From Bacteroidaceae bacterium (GTDB taxonomy: Bacteria; Bacteroidota; Bacteroidia; Bacteroidales; Bacteroidaceae): 51,534 nucleotides of DNA. The stretch is from the NCBI GenBank assembly GCA_024401055.1, contig JAKSLT010000008.1, positions 1 through 51,534 on the forward strand, read 5' to 3'. The translations under genes were made by a program, and so were the position numbers. A model generated the notes under the pieces. That model was not told the DNA's origin. It saw only the letters and a list, made by a program, of their open reading frames with translations, and did not search any database. Each line of letters opens with the position of its first letter. The first letter of the stretch is position 1. Shown here one piece after another: positions 18,199-26,703 of this stretch.

Positions 18199-18234
18199 TA
18201 AAAAGAGCCGCACCCACGCGGGATGCGGCTCTTT
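18199..18234 (-). terminator. Intrinsic terminator of the second giant paralogue
   Basis: Same hairpin as at 14148-14184 (AGAGCCGCATCCCGCG.. ..GCGGCTCT and T-run), about 60 bases beyond the stop codon. Confidence 0.88.
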
Positions 18235-18291
18235 GGTTATGTGTCGGGAGCAAGGCCTTTGAGGTCTTGCGCCGTAGTGTCGGAAGTATGC

Positions 18292-21200
18292 TTACTTCAC
18301 AACAACCTTCTGGCCATTGATGATATACAGACCCTTCTCGGTGTTCTGTACGCGACGGCCCTGGAGGTCGAAGCTGGCCTTGCCGGTGCTGCGGGTGATG
18401 ATGCTCTCGATGCCAGTGGCGGAAGCGTTAGGAGCACCGTCGGGGCAAGCGATGGAAATCTCGCCAGTCTCGGTGGTAGCCTTCAGCTCGGAGGTGAAGA
18501 AGCCACGGCCGGCGGCAACGCTCTGGCCCTTGTCGGCTGCAACAGCCTGACCCTTGCTCAGTACGAGGAAGCCTTCCTGGTTGAGCTCGGTGCTTACGAG
18601 AACACCCTGCAGGCCGTTGGCGTTCTTGCCTTCAGCTACGGCGCCGAACTTAACGCCTTCGAAGGCAGCTTCTGCGAAGCCGTCGGGATCGAAGATGAAG
18701 GGCTGGCCGGCCTCAATGGCGCCGGTGAGAGCCTTAATCTCGATGGTGGCGTTTTCGCCTTCACCCTTCACACCGATTACCTCGTAGGCTACGGTTCCCT
18801 TGGTGGGGATGGTGACGGCAACGGGGAGCGTCATGACGCGCAGACCTTCGGCGGAGCTGAGGTCGATAATGTAGTCAGAGCCGTCCTTGATGGCTTCAGC
18901 CTCCTCGAAGGAGAGGGCGCTGTTGTCAAGACCGCTGGCGCTGTTCCACGTTACGACGTTGTTGGTACCGGGCTGGGCGTTCATGTAAACGCCTTCGGCG
19001 AACACGAGGTTCACAACGCCGGCAACCTTGGCGCTCTGGTAGGTGAACTTACCCTTCTTGTCGGCGGGAACGAGTTCAACGTTAGCGTTGTTCTCATAGT
19101 CGCCACCCATGTAGTAGCCGGTGAGGACGTGCTTCAGGCTGAAGGTGCCGTCGGCATTGGTCTCGCTCTGCCATACATAGCCGAGGTAGTCTTCAATGTC
19201 GTCGGTGAGTTCCTCAGCGCCCCAGGCTACGTTGAAGCCTTCAGCATTGCGGATACCGATGAAGTCGTTGTCGGCATAGTAGGTCACCTTGCGGTTCTCG
19301 TTTTCTTCGGTCTGATTCTCTTCGGCAAGGCCGTTGAACCAAGTCTCGCCGGCGCTGGTAGCGCTCTTGATATAGTAGTACTTGCCGTTGACGGGCTTGT
19401 TGAGCTTGCCGTTGAATTCAGCGATGGCAGCCTTAATCTTGTTGAGGGCGGCCAGGATTTCCTCTACGGAGCTGGTGCCGGTCACGTTGATGCTGTTAGC
19501 CACTGCACGGAGTGCGTCGGCAGCGCCTACTGCGAAGTAACCTACGCCGTCACCTTCCTCAGCAGCGTCAGCCTGAGCGAGAGCTTCCTTGACGAGGTTC
19601 TGCACGGTGGTGGGATCGGGGAGGTTGTTCATGAAGTTGTCATAGGCAGCCTGGAGGGCGTCGATGGTGGGCTGAGTGGCGAGCTCGTCTTCGAGTTCGG
19701 TCTTGGCCATCTCCAACTTCTCGTTAAGGGTGTTCTTAATCTCAGCGGGTACGCCTTCGTAAGGAGAGTTCTCTACGTCGTACTTGTATTCGTACTTCAT
19801 ACCGCCGTAAACGCGAACTTCGGCGGCGTTGGTGAACTTACCGTAGTTACCACTGTTGCCACCGGTGGTGACGAAGTCGATACGTACATAGCGATACTTG
19901 GCACCGAGGTTAGCGGACATGATGCCTACATAGTTGTTGACCTGAGAACCGCCGAGGACAACCTTATTGTTGAGGTCGTAGTGGAATTCGTTCTCGCCGA
20001 TTTCAGTCCATTCCTTATAGATACCGTCAACTTCGCTTTCTTCGGTCTCGTCGTTGGAGGCGTAAACCATCAGGCCAACGGGACGGTCAGCAGGCTTGCC
20101 GGCACGGGTGTACCATACAACGGTAACGGCATCCTGGGGCTGTTCGAGCAGGTCGAAGGAGAGATAGTGGGGAGGATAAACCTCAACTTCTTCTTCGGTT
20201 TCGGGATCAACAACGATAATGGTGTTGGGAGCACCATCGGAATTCCAAGCAGTATGGAAGAAGGTGTCGAGGTTACCGTCGATGAGATTCTCGATGGGGC
20301 CTTCGGACTGTTCCTGAGCGTTGGTGTAGAGCTGAGCGACGTCATAAACGAGACCGTCGGCAATACCTTCCTCAGTGAGGAGGCTTTCAACGTGGTTGAG
20401 GTTTTCAGCGGGCTTGCCGGTGGCAGTGTCGAAGATGGCGTAGATCTTGGCGTTCTCGATAGCGGCCTCAACTTCGTCAACGAGAGAGCTCAGGTTGAAG
20501 TTGAGCGTAGCCTGCTTGTTGAGTTCGGTAATCTGGTCGAGCATCTCGGTGGTGATGGTGCGGGGATACCAGCAGGAACCTTCCTTGGTGGAGTCCCAGG
20601 TTACCATGTTCAGCACGTCGCCGGGGGCGTGCAGACCGCCCATGTCCCAGCCACCGCCCCAGGCGCTCTTCTTGGTGAGCTCCTCGGAGTAGAAGGTCCA
20701 GCAGGTTTCGCCGGCGTCGTTCTTATAAGCAGCGGGGGCCATGTTGAAGGCTGCGTTGGGCTCTTCAACGGTGGGGATAGGAGTGCTGGAGGGCTTGCTG
20801 GCACCGGGGGTACCGATGTAGCGGCCAGTCTTCCAGTTCTGGATGTAGTACATACCCTCCTTGTCGCTCTTGATGACCTTCCAGATGAAGTAAGGAGCAG
20901 CAGCGTGGCTCATCCAAGCCTCGTCGTTCTCGGGATCGTAAACGTCCCATGCGCCGATGGAGAATTCGGAACCGCCCGTCGTGGTGTGGGTGATGGCGAT
21001 GGCGGGATCGGTGGTGGTGTACATGTTGTTCTTAGCACCGGAGACATTGCCCGTGTTGTCGAACATGGCACCGATGGAGGTACGGTAGGTGGTGAAGATG
21101 TAGTAGCCTTCGCCGAAGTTGACGAAGCTGGCTACCATAGCGTCATAAGCGGCACGCAGGTCGTTGGCAAGCTGGATGCACTCGGCATCGTCGCCACTGC

Positions 21201-21918
21201 CGGCGTTGGCGTTCTCATAAGCCTCAACGAGGGCGTTGAGGGCATCCTCGCTGTAGTCACCGGGGTTGATACCTACGCTGTAAGCATCGGGATCAAAGCC
21301 ATCGGGGAACATTTCGTTGATGACGGCGTCAAGGTAGTTGGTGCCGCTCATTTCCTGTGCGGGGAGCAGATACCAGGTGTTCAGGTTGGAGACAGAGGCC
21401 CAGCCGCCCTTACCGCCGCTGGCGGTGAGGTACCAGTCCTCTACGTCGATGATGGACACTTCGTAGTTTGCGTCCACATCTTCCTTCTTGGTGTAGTAGG
21501 AAAGGCCCATTTCTTCGGCTTCTTCGTCACTGGCGGCATAGATAGGCTCTATCACCTGCACCTCGTTGATACGGCTGTTGGTGGTGGTCACAAAGCCCTG
21601 GCCGGTGTTGGCTGCCTTGGCCAGATAGTTTTTCACGTTGTCGATGAGGCAGTAGATTTTCCACTTGCCTTCACCGGCAGCTTCGAAGTACCACACGTTG
21701 TGTTCCGATGTGGCAATGGTAGTGGTGAGTTCACCTGTGCTGGAGAGATAGGCATACTCGGACGTGTAGTCCACGCTGCCGGGCACGAGGAAGTAGGGCT
21801 GGCCTGCTTTGGGTGCGATGGTGGGCTCGTCGCCTGTCTGCTCCCAGTAGATAGCCTGAGCACTACCTGCGATGGTGAAAAGCATCACCAGCGCCAAAAG
21901 ATTGTAAATCTTCTTCAT
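18292..21918 (-). CDS. Giant secreted multidomain surface protein, family copy A2
   Basis: A 1208-residue paralogue of the 14242-17889 product with the same order: signal peptide (~1-22), beta-rich N-terminus, 'FDPDAYSVGINPGDYSEDAL' block, beta-trefoil-like 'YYIQNWKTGRYIGT', an F5/8 type C-like domain (~510-680, 'LIDGNLDTFFHTAWNS'), helical FIVAR-like stretch ('VQNLVKEALAQADAAEEG'), beta-rich C-terminus and sorting tail. The signal peptide, the C-terminal ~430 residues and the PGDYSEDAL block are close to copy A1, while the N-terminal and F5/8C regions differ strongly and contain copy-specific insertions. The ligand is unknown. It is a separate transcription unit: it has its own leader and terminator. 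Confidence 0.85.
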   Translation of the reverse strand: MKKIYNLLALVMLFTIAGSAQAIYWEQTGDEPTIAPKAGQPYFLVPGSVDYTSEYAYLSSTGELTTTIATSEHNVWYFEAAGEGKWKIYCLIDNVKNYLAKAANTGQGFVTTTNSRINEVQVIEPIYAASDEEAEEMGLSYYTKKEDVDANYEVSIIDVEDWYLTASGGKGGWASVSNLNTWYLLPAQEMSGTNYLDAVINEMFPDGFDPDAYSVGINPGDYSEDALNALVEAYENANAGSGDDAECIQLANDLRAAYDAMVASFVNFGEGYYIFTTYRTSIGAMFDNTGNVSGAKNNMYTTTDPAIAITHTTTGGSEFSIGAWDVYDPENDEAWMSHAAAPYFIWKVIKSDKEGMYYIQNWKTGRYIGTPGASKPSSTPIPTVEEPNAAFNMAPAAYKNDAGETCWTFYSEELTKKSAWGGGWDMGGLHAPGDVLNMVTWDSTKEGSCWYPRTITTEMLDQITELNKQATLNFNLSSLVDEVEAAIENAKIYAIFDTATGKPAENLNHVESLLTEEGIADGLVYDVAQLYTNAQEQSEGPIENLIDGNLDTFFHTAWNSDGAPNTIIVVDPETEEEVEVYPPHYLSFDLLEQPQDAVTVVWYTRAGKPADRPVGLMVYASNDETEESEVDGIYKEWTEIGENEFHYDLNNKVVLGGSQVNNYVGIMSANLGAKYRYVRIDFVTTGGNSGNYGKFTNAAEVRVYGGMKYEYKYDVENSPYEGVPAEIKNTLNEKLEMAKTELEDELATQPTIDALQAAYDNFMNNLPDPTTVQNLVKEALAQADAAEEGDGVGYFAVGAADALRAVANSINVTGTSSVEEILAALNKIKAAIAEFNGKLNKPVNGKYYYIKSATSAGETWFNGLAEENQTEENENRKVTYYADNDFIGIRNAEGFNVAWGAEELTDDIEDYLGYVWQSETNADGTFSLKHVLTGYYMGGDYENNANVELVPADKKGKFTYQSAKVAGVVNLVFAEGVYMNAQPGTNNVVTWNSASGLDNSALSFEEAEAIKDGSDYIIDLSSAEGLRVMTLPVAVTIPTKGTVAYEVIGVKGEGENATIEIKALTGAIEAGQPFIFDPDGFAEAAFEGVKFGAVAEGKNANGLQGVLVSTELNQEGFLVLSKGQAVAADKGQSVAAGRGFFTSELKATTETGEISIACPDGAPNASATGIESIITRSTGKASFDLQGRRVQNTEKGLYIINGQKVVVK

Positions 21919-22435
21919 TGTGTTTGGGAATTAAAAGTTAAACAAGTTAGTTGTTAAAAAAATGTTGTTTCGTTATCTGGATGCTTAGGAAAGTCTCTTT
22001 GGTATGCTAAGGAAAACCTCTTCTATTTGAAAAAGTATCTTCCAAATGAGCAGAAGGCCTTATTTCCGCTACAAAATTACAGAAAAAAGCAAATACAGAC
22101 AACTCTAAATGGCATTTTTCCTCTTTTTTCCTTCATTTTTAACAAATGCCTGCCGTTTGCGCCCCATTCTGTTCACCTCGCCTTACATTTTGCCATACAC
22201 ATTATATTATATACGCGCAAATAATACGCGCAAATGCACGTGCATAGTAGCCGGCAACCCTACCCGCATTCGGTACATGTCTCCCGTCGGCTTGGTAAAT
22301 GGCTGTCATTTTATCAAAACGTTCAAAAAAGCCTCAAAATACGCCCAAACACCCATTAAAGCGCGCACAACCGCACGCGGAGATTGCAAAAACGGCGTTT
22401 GCGACAGCCTTAATATGCAGAAAACCACGATTAAG
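21919..22435. other. Divergent intergenic region between copy A2 and rlpA-type gene
   Basis: About 600 bases lie between the two divergent start codons. A likely promoter for copy A2 is on the minus strand: GTTG (22100-22103), 20 bases, TAATTTTG (22072-22079), which would leave a leader of about 150 bases. I see no RNA gene or repeat in the remainder; small ORFs here have no recognisable features. Confidence 0.5.
22072..22103 (-). promoter_or_regulatory. Probable promoter of giant paralogue A2
   Basis: Minus-strand TAATTTTG with GTTG 20 bases upstream, one mismatch from TTTG. The leader to the start codon would be about 150 bases. Confidence 0.5.
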
Positions 22436-22467
22436 CTTGGTCATCACCCATGTTATGCTTAATTTTG
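22436..22467 (+). promoter_or_regulatory. Probable promoter of the rlpA-type gene
   Basis: CTTG (22436-22439), 20 bases, TAATTTTG (22460-22467), about 72 bases before the start codon. A small hairpin GGCGG..CCGCC followed by a T-rich stretch (22499-22523) lies between promoter and gene; its role is unclear. Confidence 0.6.
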
Positions 22468-22538
22468 CAGGCTGGGTCTTGAAATAATCGCCTCTTCTGG
22501 CGGATGACCCGCCTTAGTTTTTACTTAATACGTATCTA

Positions 22539-23120
22539 ATGAAAAAACTCACACTTTTTATCATTACACTTCTCACCCTGGCCCTCGCCCCAACCTGCGC
22601 CGATGCGCAAGCGCTCCGTGGCGACGCCACCTACTACGGCAACCGCTGGCACGGCCGCCGCACGAGTAGCGGTGAGCTCTACAACAAAGACAGTCTGACC
22701 TGCGCCCACCGCACCCTGCCCTTCGGCACCGTGCTGCGCGTCCGCAACACCCGCAACAACAAGGAAGTACTCGTGCGCGTCATCGACCGCGGCCCCTTCC
22801 GCAAGGGGGCCATCGTGGATCTCTCCATGGCAGCAGCAAAGGAAATCGACATGGTGAGTGCCGGCGTGGTGCCCGTGGTGGCTGAGGTCGTGGAAGACGG
22901 CAGCGGGATGCGCGTGAAAGAATTCAAGGCCTACCCCGACCTGCAACTCATCGACGTCAAAAGCGGTGCGCTCTACAATGCCGCCGACTACGCTCAGGCC
23001 CAGCACGAGGAACGCGCCAGCCAGCTCCGCACAGCAGCCATAAAGACCAAGGCCATCGCCCCCTATCACGTCCTGCTGCAGCAACAGCGCATGGCACGCG
23101 CACAATACAAACGCCGCTAA
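22539..23120 (+). CDS. Secreted RlpA-like double-psi beta-barrel protein
   Basis: A 193-residue protein with a signal peptide (MKKLTLFIITLLTLALAPTCADA). Residues ~27-115 form the RlpA-type double-psi beta barrel: 'GDATYYGNRWHGRRTSSGE', 'AHRTLPFGTVLRVRNTRN' and 'VRVIDRGPF', followed by 'VDLSMAAAKEI'. Proteins of this family bind or cut peptidoglycan (lytic transglycosylase in some species). There is no lipobox and no SPOR domain; the ~75 residue C-terminal tail is unrecognised. It precedes gpmI by 160 bases, a GC-rich gap with a CCGCC..GGCGG hairpin but no obvious promoter. Confidence 0.88.
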   Translation: MKKLTLFIITLLTLALAPTCADAQALRGDATYYGNRWHGRRTSSGELYNKDSLTCAHRTLPFGTVLRVRNTRNNKEVLVRVIDRGPFRKGAIVDLSMAAAKEIDMVSAGVVPVVAEVVEDGSGMRVKEFKAYPDLQLIDVKSGALYNAADYAQAQHEERASQLRTAAIKTKAIAPYHVLLQQQRMARAQYKRR

Positions 23121-23280
23121 CCCTCCCGCGCCCTCTCGCACGATTTCCCCGGCAAGCCCCCCTTGCCACCACCCCGACCGCGGTTTCCACGACGAACAAC
23201 CCGCCGGGGCCAGAGTGCCCCGCCGTTTTGCGGCGGCGGCTCCCCGTCCCCACGCATAACATACCCCCTAATCTCATTTC

Positions 23281-24816
23281 ATGGCACACAAAGCTCTCCT
23301 TATGATTCTCGACGGCTGGGGCATCGGCTCCCAGACCAAGGGCGACGTCATCTTCCAGACTCCCACGCCCTACATGGATTACCTCAATCAGAACTACCCC
23401 CACTCCCAACTTCAGGCCAGCGGCGAAAACGTAGGCTTGCCCGACGGACAGATGGGCAACTCCGAAGTGGGACACCTCAATATCGGCGCCGGACGCATCG
23501 TCTATCAAGACCTTGTAAAGATTAACCGCGCCTGCGCCGACGGCAGCATCCTCAATAATCCTGAAATCGTCAGCGCATATTCCTACGCCCGCGACAACGG
23601 TAAGAACGTCCACATCATGGGCCTCACCTCCAACGGCGGCGTGCACTCCTCCCTCGACCACCTCTTCAAGCTCGTGGAAATCGCCGGCACCTACGGCGTG
23701 GCAGAGCGCACCTACGTGCACTGCTTCATGGACGGCCGCGACACCGACCCCAAGAGCGGCAAGGGCTTCATTGAGCAGCTGCAGGGCCAGTGCGACAAGC
23801 ACGGCGCCCACATCGCCAGCATCATCGGCCGCTTCTACGCCATGGACCGCGACAAGCGCTGGGACCGCATCAAGGTGGCCTACGACCAACTCGTAGCCGG
23901 CAAGGGCCGCGAAGTAGCCGACATGGTGGAAGGTGTGCAGACCTGCTACGACTCCCACACCGAGGAGCATAAGAACACCGACGAGTTCATGGAGCCCCTC
24001 GTGAACTGCAACGTGGACGGCCGCATCAAGGAAGGCGACGTGGTCATCTTCTTCAACTACCGCAACGACCGCGCCAAAGAAATCACCCAGGTTCTCACCC
24101 AGCAGGACATGCCCGAGCAGGACATGCACACCATCCCCGGCCTGCACTACTGCTGCATGACGCCCTACGACGCTTCCTTCCAGGGCGTGCACATCCTTTT
24201 CCCCAAGGAGAACGTCACCAACACCCTCGGCGAGTACATCAGCCAGAAGGGTCTGCGCCAGCTCCACACCGCCGAGACGGAGAAGTACGCCCACGTGACC
24301 TTCTTCTTCAACGGCGGCCGCGAACAGCCCTACGAAGGCGAGGAGCGCATCCTCGTAGCCTCCCCCAAGGTTCCCACCTACGACCTCAAGCCCGAAATGT
24401 CGGCCTACGAGGTGAAGGACAAACTGGTGGCAGCCATCAAGGAGGACAAGTACGATTGGATTGTAGTGAACTTCGCCAACGGCGACATGGTGGGCCACAC
24501 CGGCGTTTATAGCGCCATCGAGAAGGCCGTCACCGCCGTAGATGAGTGCGTCAAGGAAGTCGTGGAGGCCGCCAAGGCCGCCGGCTACGAGACCATCATC
24601 ATCGCCGACCACGGCAACGCCGACAACGCCATCAACCCCGACGGCTCCGCCAACACGGCCCACTCCCTCAACCCCGTGCCCTTCATCTACGTCACGGAGA
24701 ACAAGCAGGCCCGCGTCAGCAACGGCATTCTGGCCGACGTGGCTCCCTCCATCCTCCACATCATGGGTCTGGAGCAGCCCGCCGAGATGACCGGCCACTG
24801 CCTCATCGAAGAATAA
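23281..24816 (+). CDS. gpmI: 2,3-bisphosphoglycerate-independent phosphoglycerate mutase
   Basis: A 511-residue cytosolic glycolytic enzyme that interconverts 3- and 2-phosphoglycerate with two Mn ions. The N-terminus '[10 protein letters not shown]' carries the first metal-binding Asp; the phosphoserine is Ser61 in '[10 protein letters not shown]'. Other family signatures are '[13 protein letters not shown]', '[11 protein letters not shown]', '[12 protein letters not shown]' and '[10 protein letters not shown]' near the C-terminus. Length is normal. It is followed by its own terminator at 24893-24924. Confidence 0.97.
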   Translation: MAHKALLMILDGWGIGSQTKGDVIFQTPTPYMDYLNQNYPHSQLQASGENVGLPDGQMGNSEVGHLNIGAGRIVYQDLVKINRACADGSILNNPEIVSAYSYARDNGKNVHIMGLTSNGGVHSSLDHLFKLVEIAGTYGVAERTYVHCFMDGRDTDPKSGKGFIEQLQGQCDKHGAHIASIIGRFYAMDRDKRWDRIKVAYDQLVAGKGREVADMVEGVQTCYDSHTEEHKNTDEFMEPLVNCNVDGRIKEGDVVIFFNYRNDRAKEITQVLTQQDMPEQDMHTIPGLHYCCMTPYDASFQGVHILFPKENVTNTLGEYISQKGLRQLHTAETEKYAHVTFFFNGGREQPYEGEERILVASPKVPTYDLKPEMSAYEVKDKLVAAIKEDKYDWIVVNFANGDMVGHTGVYSAIEKAVTAVDECVKEVVEAAKAAGYETIIIADHGNADNAINPDGSANTAHSLNPVPFIYVTENKQARVSNGILADVAPSILHIMGLEQPAEMTGHCLIEE

Positions 24817-24892
24817 CGGCTCATCACGGAAAGGTACCGCACGCCGCAAGAAAACGCGCCCGGCCACCCGTTCCGGCACGACAACGCAACAG

Positions 24893-24924
24893 CGCGCAAA
24901 CCCCACAAGGTTTGCGCGTTTTTT
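24893..24924 (+). terminator. Intrinsic terminator after gpmI
   Basis: CGCGCAAACC..GGTTTGCGCG hairpin followed by six T, 77 bases past the stop codon. Confidence 0.9.
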
Positions 24925-24996
24925 CTTCAATCATAGTCAAAAACGCTCCTCTCATCGGCAAAAAAGGTTGAAAAAATCACACTTCTCAAAGAAATA

Positions 24997-25028
24997 TTTG
25001 GTCATTTCCTCAGGTTTTATTAAATTTG
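24997..25028 (+). promoter_or_regulatory. Bacteroidota-type promoter for the GH125 gene
   Basis: TTTG (24997-25000), 20 bases, TAAATTTG (25021-25028). Transcription would start near 25035, which excludes the upstream ATG at 25026 and supports the start at 25095. Confidence 0.8.
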
Positions 25029-25094
25029 CCACGCAAAAGTATGCAGGCGCGCCCAAGTACCTGTTTTACCCATCCGAATAACAGCTCCAACTAT

Positions 25095-26552
25095 ATGAGA
25101 AAACATATCCTCGCATTCCTCGCCGCAGCACTCCTCTGCCCCGCAGGTTTCGCCCAAAAGGCACAAGGCGGACAGCAGGCCTACGTCAGCCAGCGTCCCG
25201 CCCCTGAGAACCGCCTCTTCACCTCTTCTGCCGTTGAGGCCAAGATTAAGGAAGTGACGGCCCTGCTCACCAACCCCAAGCTGGCCTGGATGTTCAGCAA
25301 CTGCTTCCCCAACACGCTCGACACCACCGTGCACTTCGATGGCGACGAGGACACCTTCGTCTATACCGGCGACATCCACGCCATGTGGCTGCGCGACAGC
25401 GGCGCACAGGTCTATCCCTACGTGGCCCTTTGCAACAAGGACCCCAAGCTGGCCCGCCTCATCCGCGGCGTCGTGCTGCGCCAACTGAAGTGCATCAACA
25501 TCGACCCCTTCGCCAACGCCTTCAACTTCGGCCCCACCGGCAGCAAATGGAAGACCGACGGCACCGCCATGAAGCCCGAGCTGCATGAGCGCAAGTGGGA
25601 GATAGACTCCCCGTGCTACGTCGTGCGTCTGGCCTACGCTTACTGGAAGGCCACGGGCGACGACAGCCTCTTCAAGACCACCGAGTGGCAAAACGCCGTG
25701 AAGAATATCCTCGACACCTTCCATGACCAGCAACTCAAGGAAGGCCGCGGCAGCTACTCCTTCCTGCGCGTCACCGACCGCCAGCTCGACACCCGCTGCA
25801 ACCGCGGTTGGGGTGCTCCCGCCCGTCCCGTGGGCCTCATCGCCAGTGCCTTCCGCCCCAGCGACGACGCCACGACCTTCTCCTTCCTCGTGCCCTCCAA
25901 CTTCTTCGCCGTAAACATCCTCCGCAAGGCCGCCGAGATTATGCAGAAGGTTCCCTTCAGCGGTTCCGCACGCCTCGTGACGGACTGCCACCAGCTGGCC
26001 GACGAGGTGGAGTCAGCCCTCAAGAAGTACGCCATCTATCAGCACCCCGACTACGGCCCCATCTACGCCTACGAGGTGGACGGCTACGGCAACCAGCTCA
26101 TCATGGACGACGCCAACGTGCCCAGCCTCCTCTCCATGACCTATCTCGGACTGGTGCCGAAGGACGACCCTGTATATAAAAACACGCGCTGGTTCGTATG
26201 GAGCTACAACAACCCCTACCACTTCCACGGCACGGCCGGCGAAGGCATCGGCGGCCCCCACGTGGGCTTCGACATGGCCTGGCCTATGAGCATCATGATG
26301 TTCGCCTTCACGGCCGAGGACAGCCCCGTAGGCGATGCCGAGACGGCATGGGCCATCCGCACCCTCCTCGCCACCGACGCCGACACGGGCTTCATGCACG
26401 AGAGTTTCAACGTGAACAACCCGAAGGACTACACGCGCAGTTGGTTCGCATGGGCCAACACGCTCTTCGGCGAGCTCATCATCAAGATTATCGACGAGGG
26501 CAAGCTGGACATCCTCAACAACAGGCTCGAAGTGCCCGGCAAAATGCAGTAG
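25095..26552 (+). CDS. Secreted GH125 exo-alpha-1,6-mannosidase
   Basis: A 485-residue protein; the start at MRKHILAFLAAALLCPAGFAQ gives a clear signal peptide and lies after the promoter. The body matches GH125 (formerly DUF1237): 'TFVYTGDIHAMWLRDSGAQV', 'IDPFANAFNFGPTGSKW', 'KWEIDSPCYVVRLAYAYW', 'GWGAPARPVGLIASAFRPSD' and 'GEGIGGPHVGFDMAWPMSI'. Known members remove non-reducing alpha-1,6-linked mannose with inversion, as found in N-glycans. It likely acts in the periplasm. It stands alone between its promoter and that of the FAS1 gene; no SusC/D pair is in the window. Confidence 0.93.
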   Translation: MRKHILAFLAAALLCPAGFAQKAQGGQQAYVSQRPAPENRLFTSSAVEAKIKEVTALLTNPKLAWMFSNCFPNTLDTTVHFDGDEDTFVYTGDIHAMWLRDSGAQVYPYVALCNKDPKLARLIRGVVLRQLKCINIDPFANAFNFGPTGSKWKTDGTAMKPELHERKWEIDSPCYVVRLAYAYWKATGDDSLFKTTEWQNAVKNILDTFHDQQLKEGRGSYSFLRVTDRQLDTRCNRGWGAPARPVGLIASAFRPSDDATTFSFLVPSNFFAVNILRKAAEIMQKVPFSGSARLVTDCHQLADEVESALKKYAIYQHPDYGPIYAYEVDGYGNQLIMDDANVPSLLSMTYLGLVPKDDPVYKNTRWFVWSYNNPYHFHGTAGEGIGGPHVGFDMAWPMSIMMFAFTAEDSPVGDAETAWAIRTLLATDADTGFMHESFNVNNPKDYTRSWFAWANTLFGELIIKIIDEGKLDILNNRLEVPGKMQ

Positions 26553-26617
26553 GAACCGGTACGAAAACCGATAAAAAGGAAATAGCACAAGTCAAAAAAT
26601 TTTTTAACTGTTTTTCC

Positions 26618-26648
26618 TTTGTTATAAAAAATTAATATTGTATCTTTG
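26618..26648 (+). promoter_or_regulatory. Bacteroidota-type promoter for the FAS1 lipoprotein gene
   Basis: TTTG (26618-26621), 19 bases, TATCTTTG (26641-26648), a full match to the consensus. It supports the start codon at 26704 rather than the upstream ATG at 26638. Confidence 0.85.
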
Positions 26649-26703
26649 CGGCACGAAACATATCGCCCGACCTCATCTCCCCGAAAAAAAGAAACACTGT
26701 AAT

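Noticed and set aside
22499-22523. Hairpin plus T-rich stretch as a terminator or riboswitch before the rlpA-type gene
   Set aside because: The stem has only five pairs and the T-run is broken, so it is mentioned only with the promoter.
25026-25094. Upstream start for the GH125 gene
   Set aside because: It overlaps the -7 promoter element and would hide the signal peptide.
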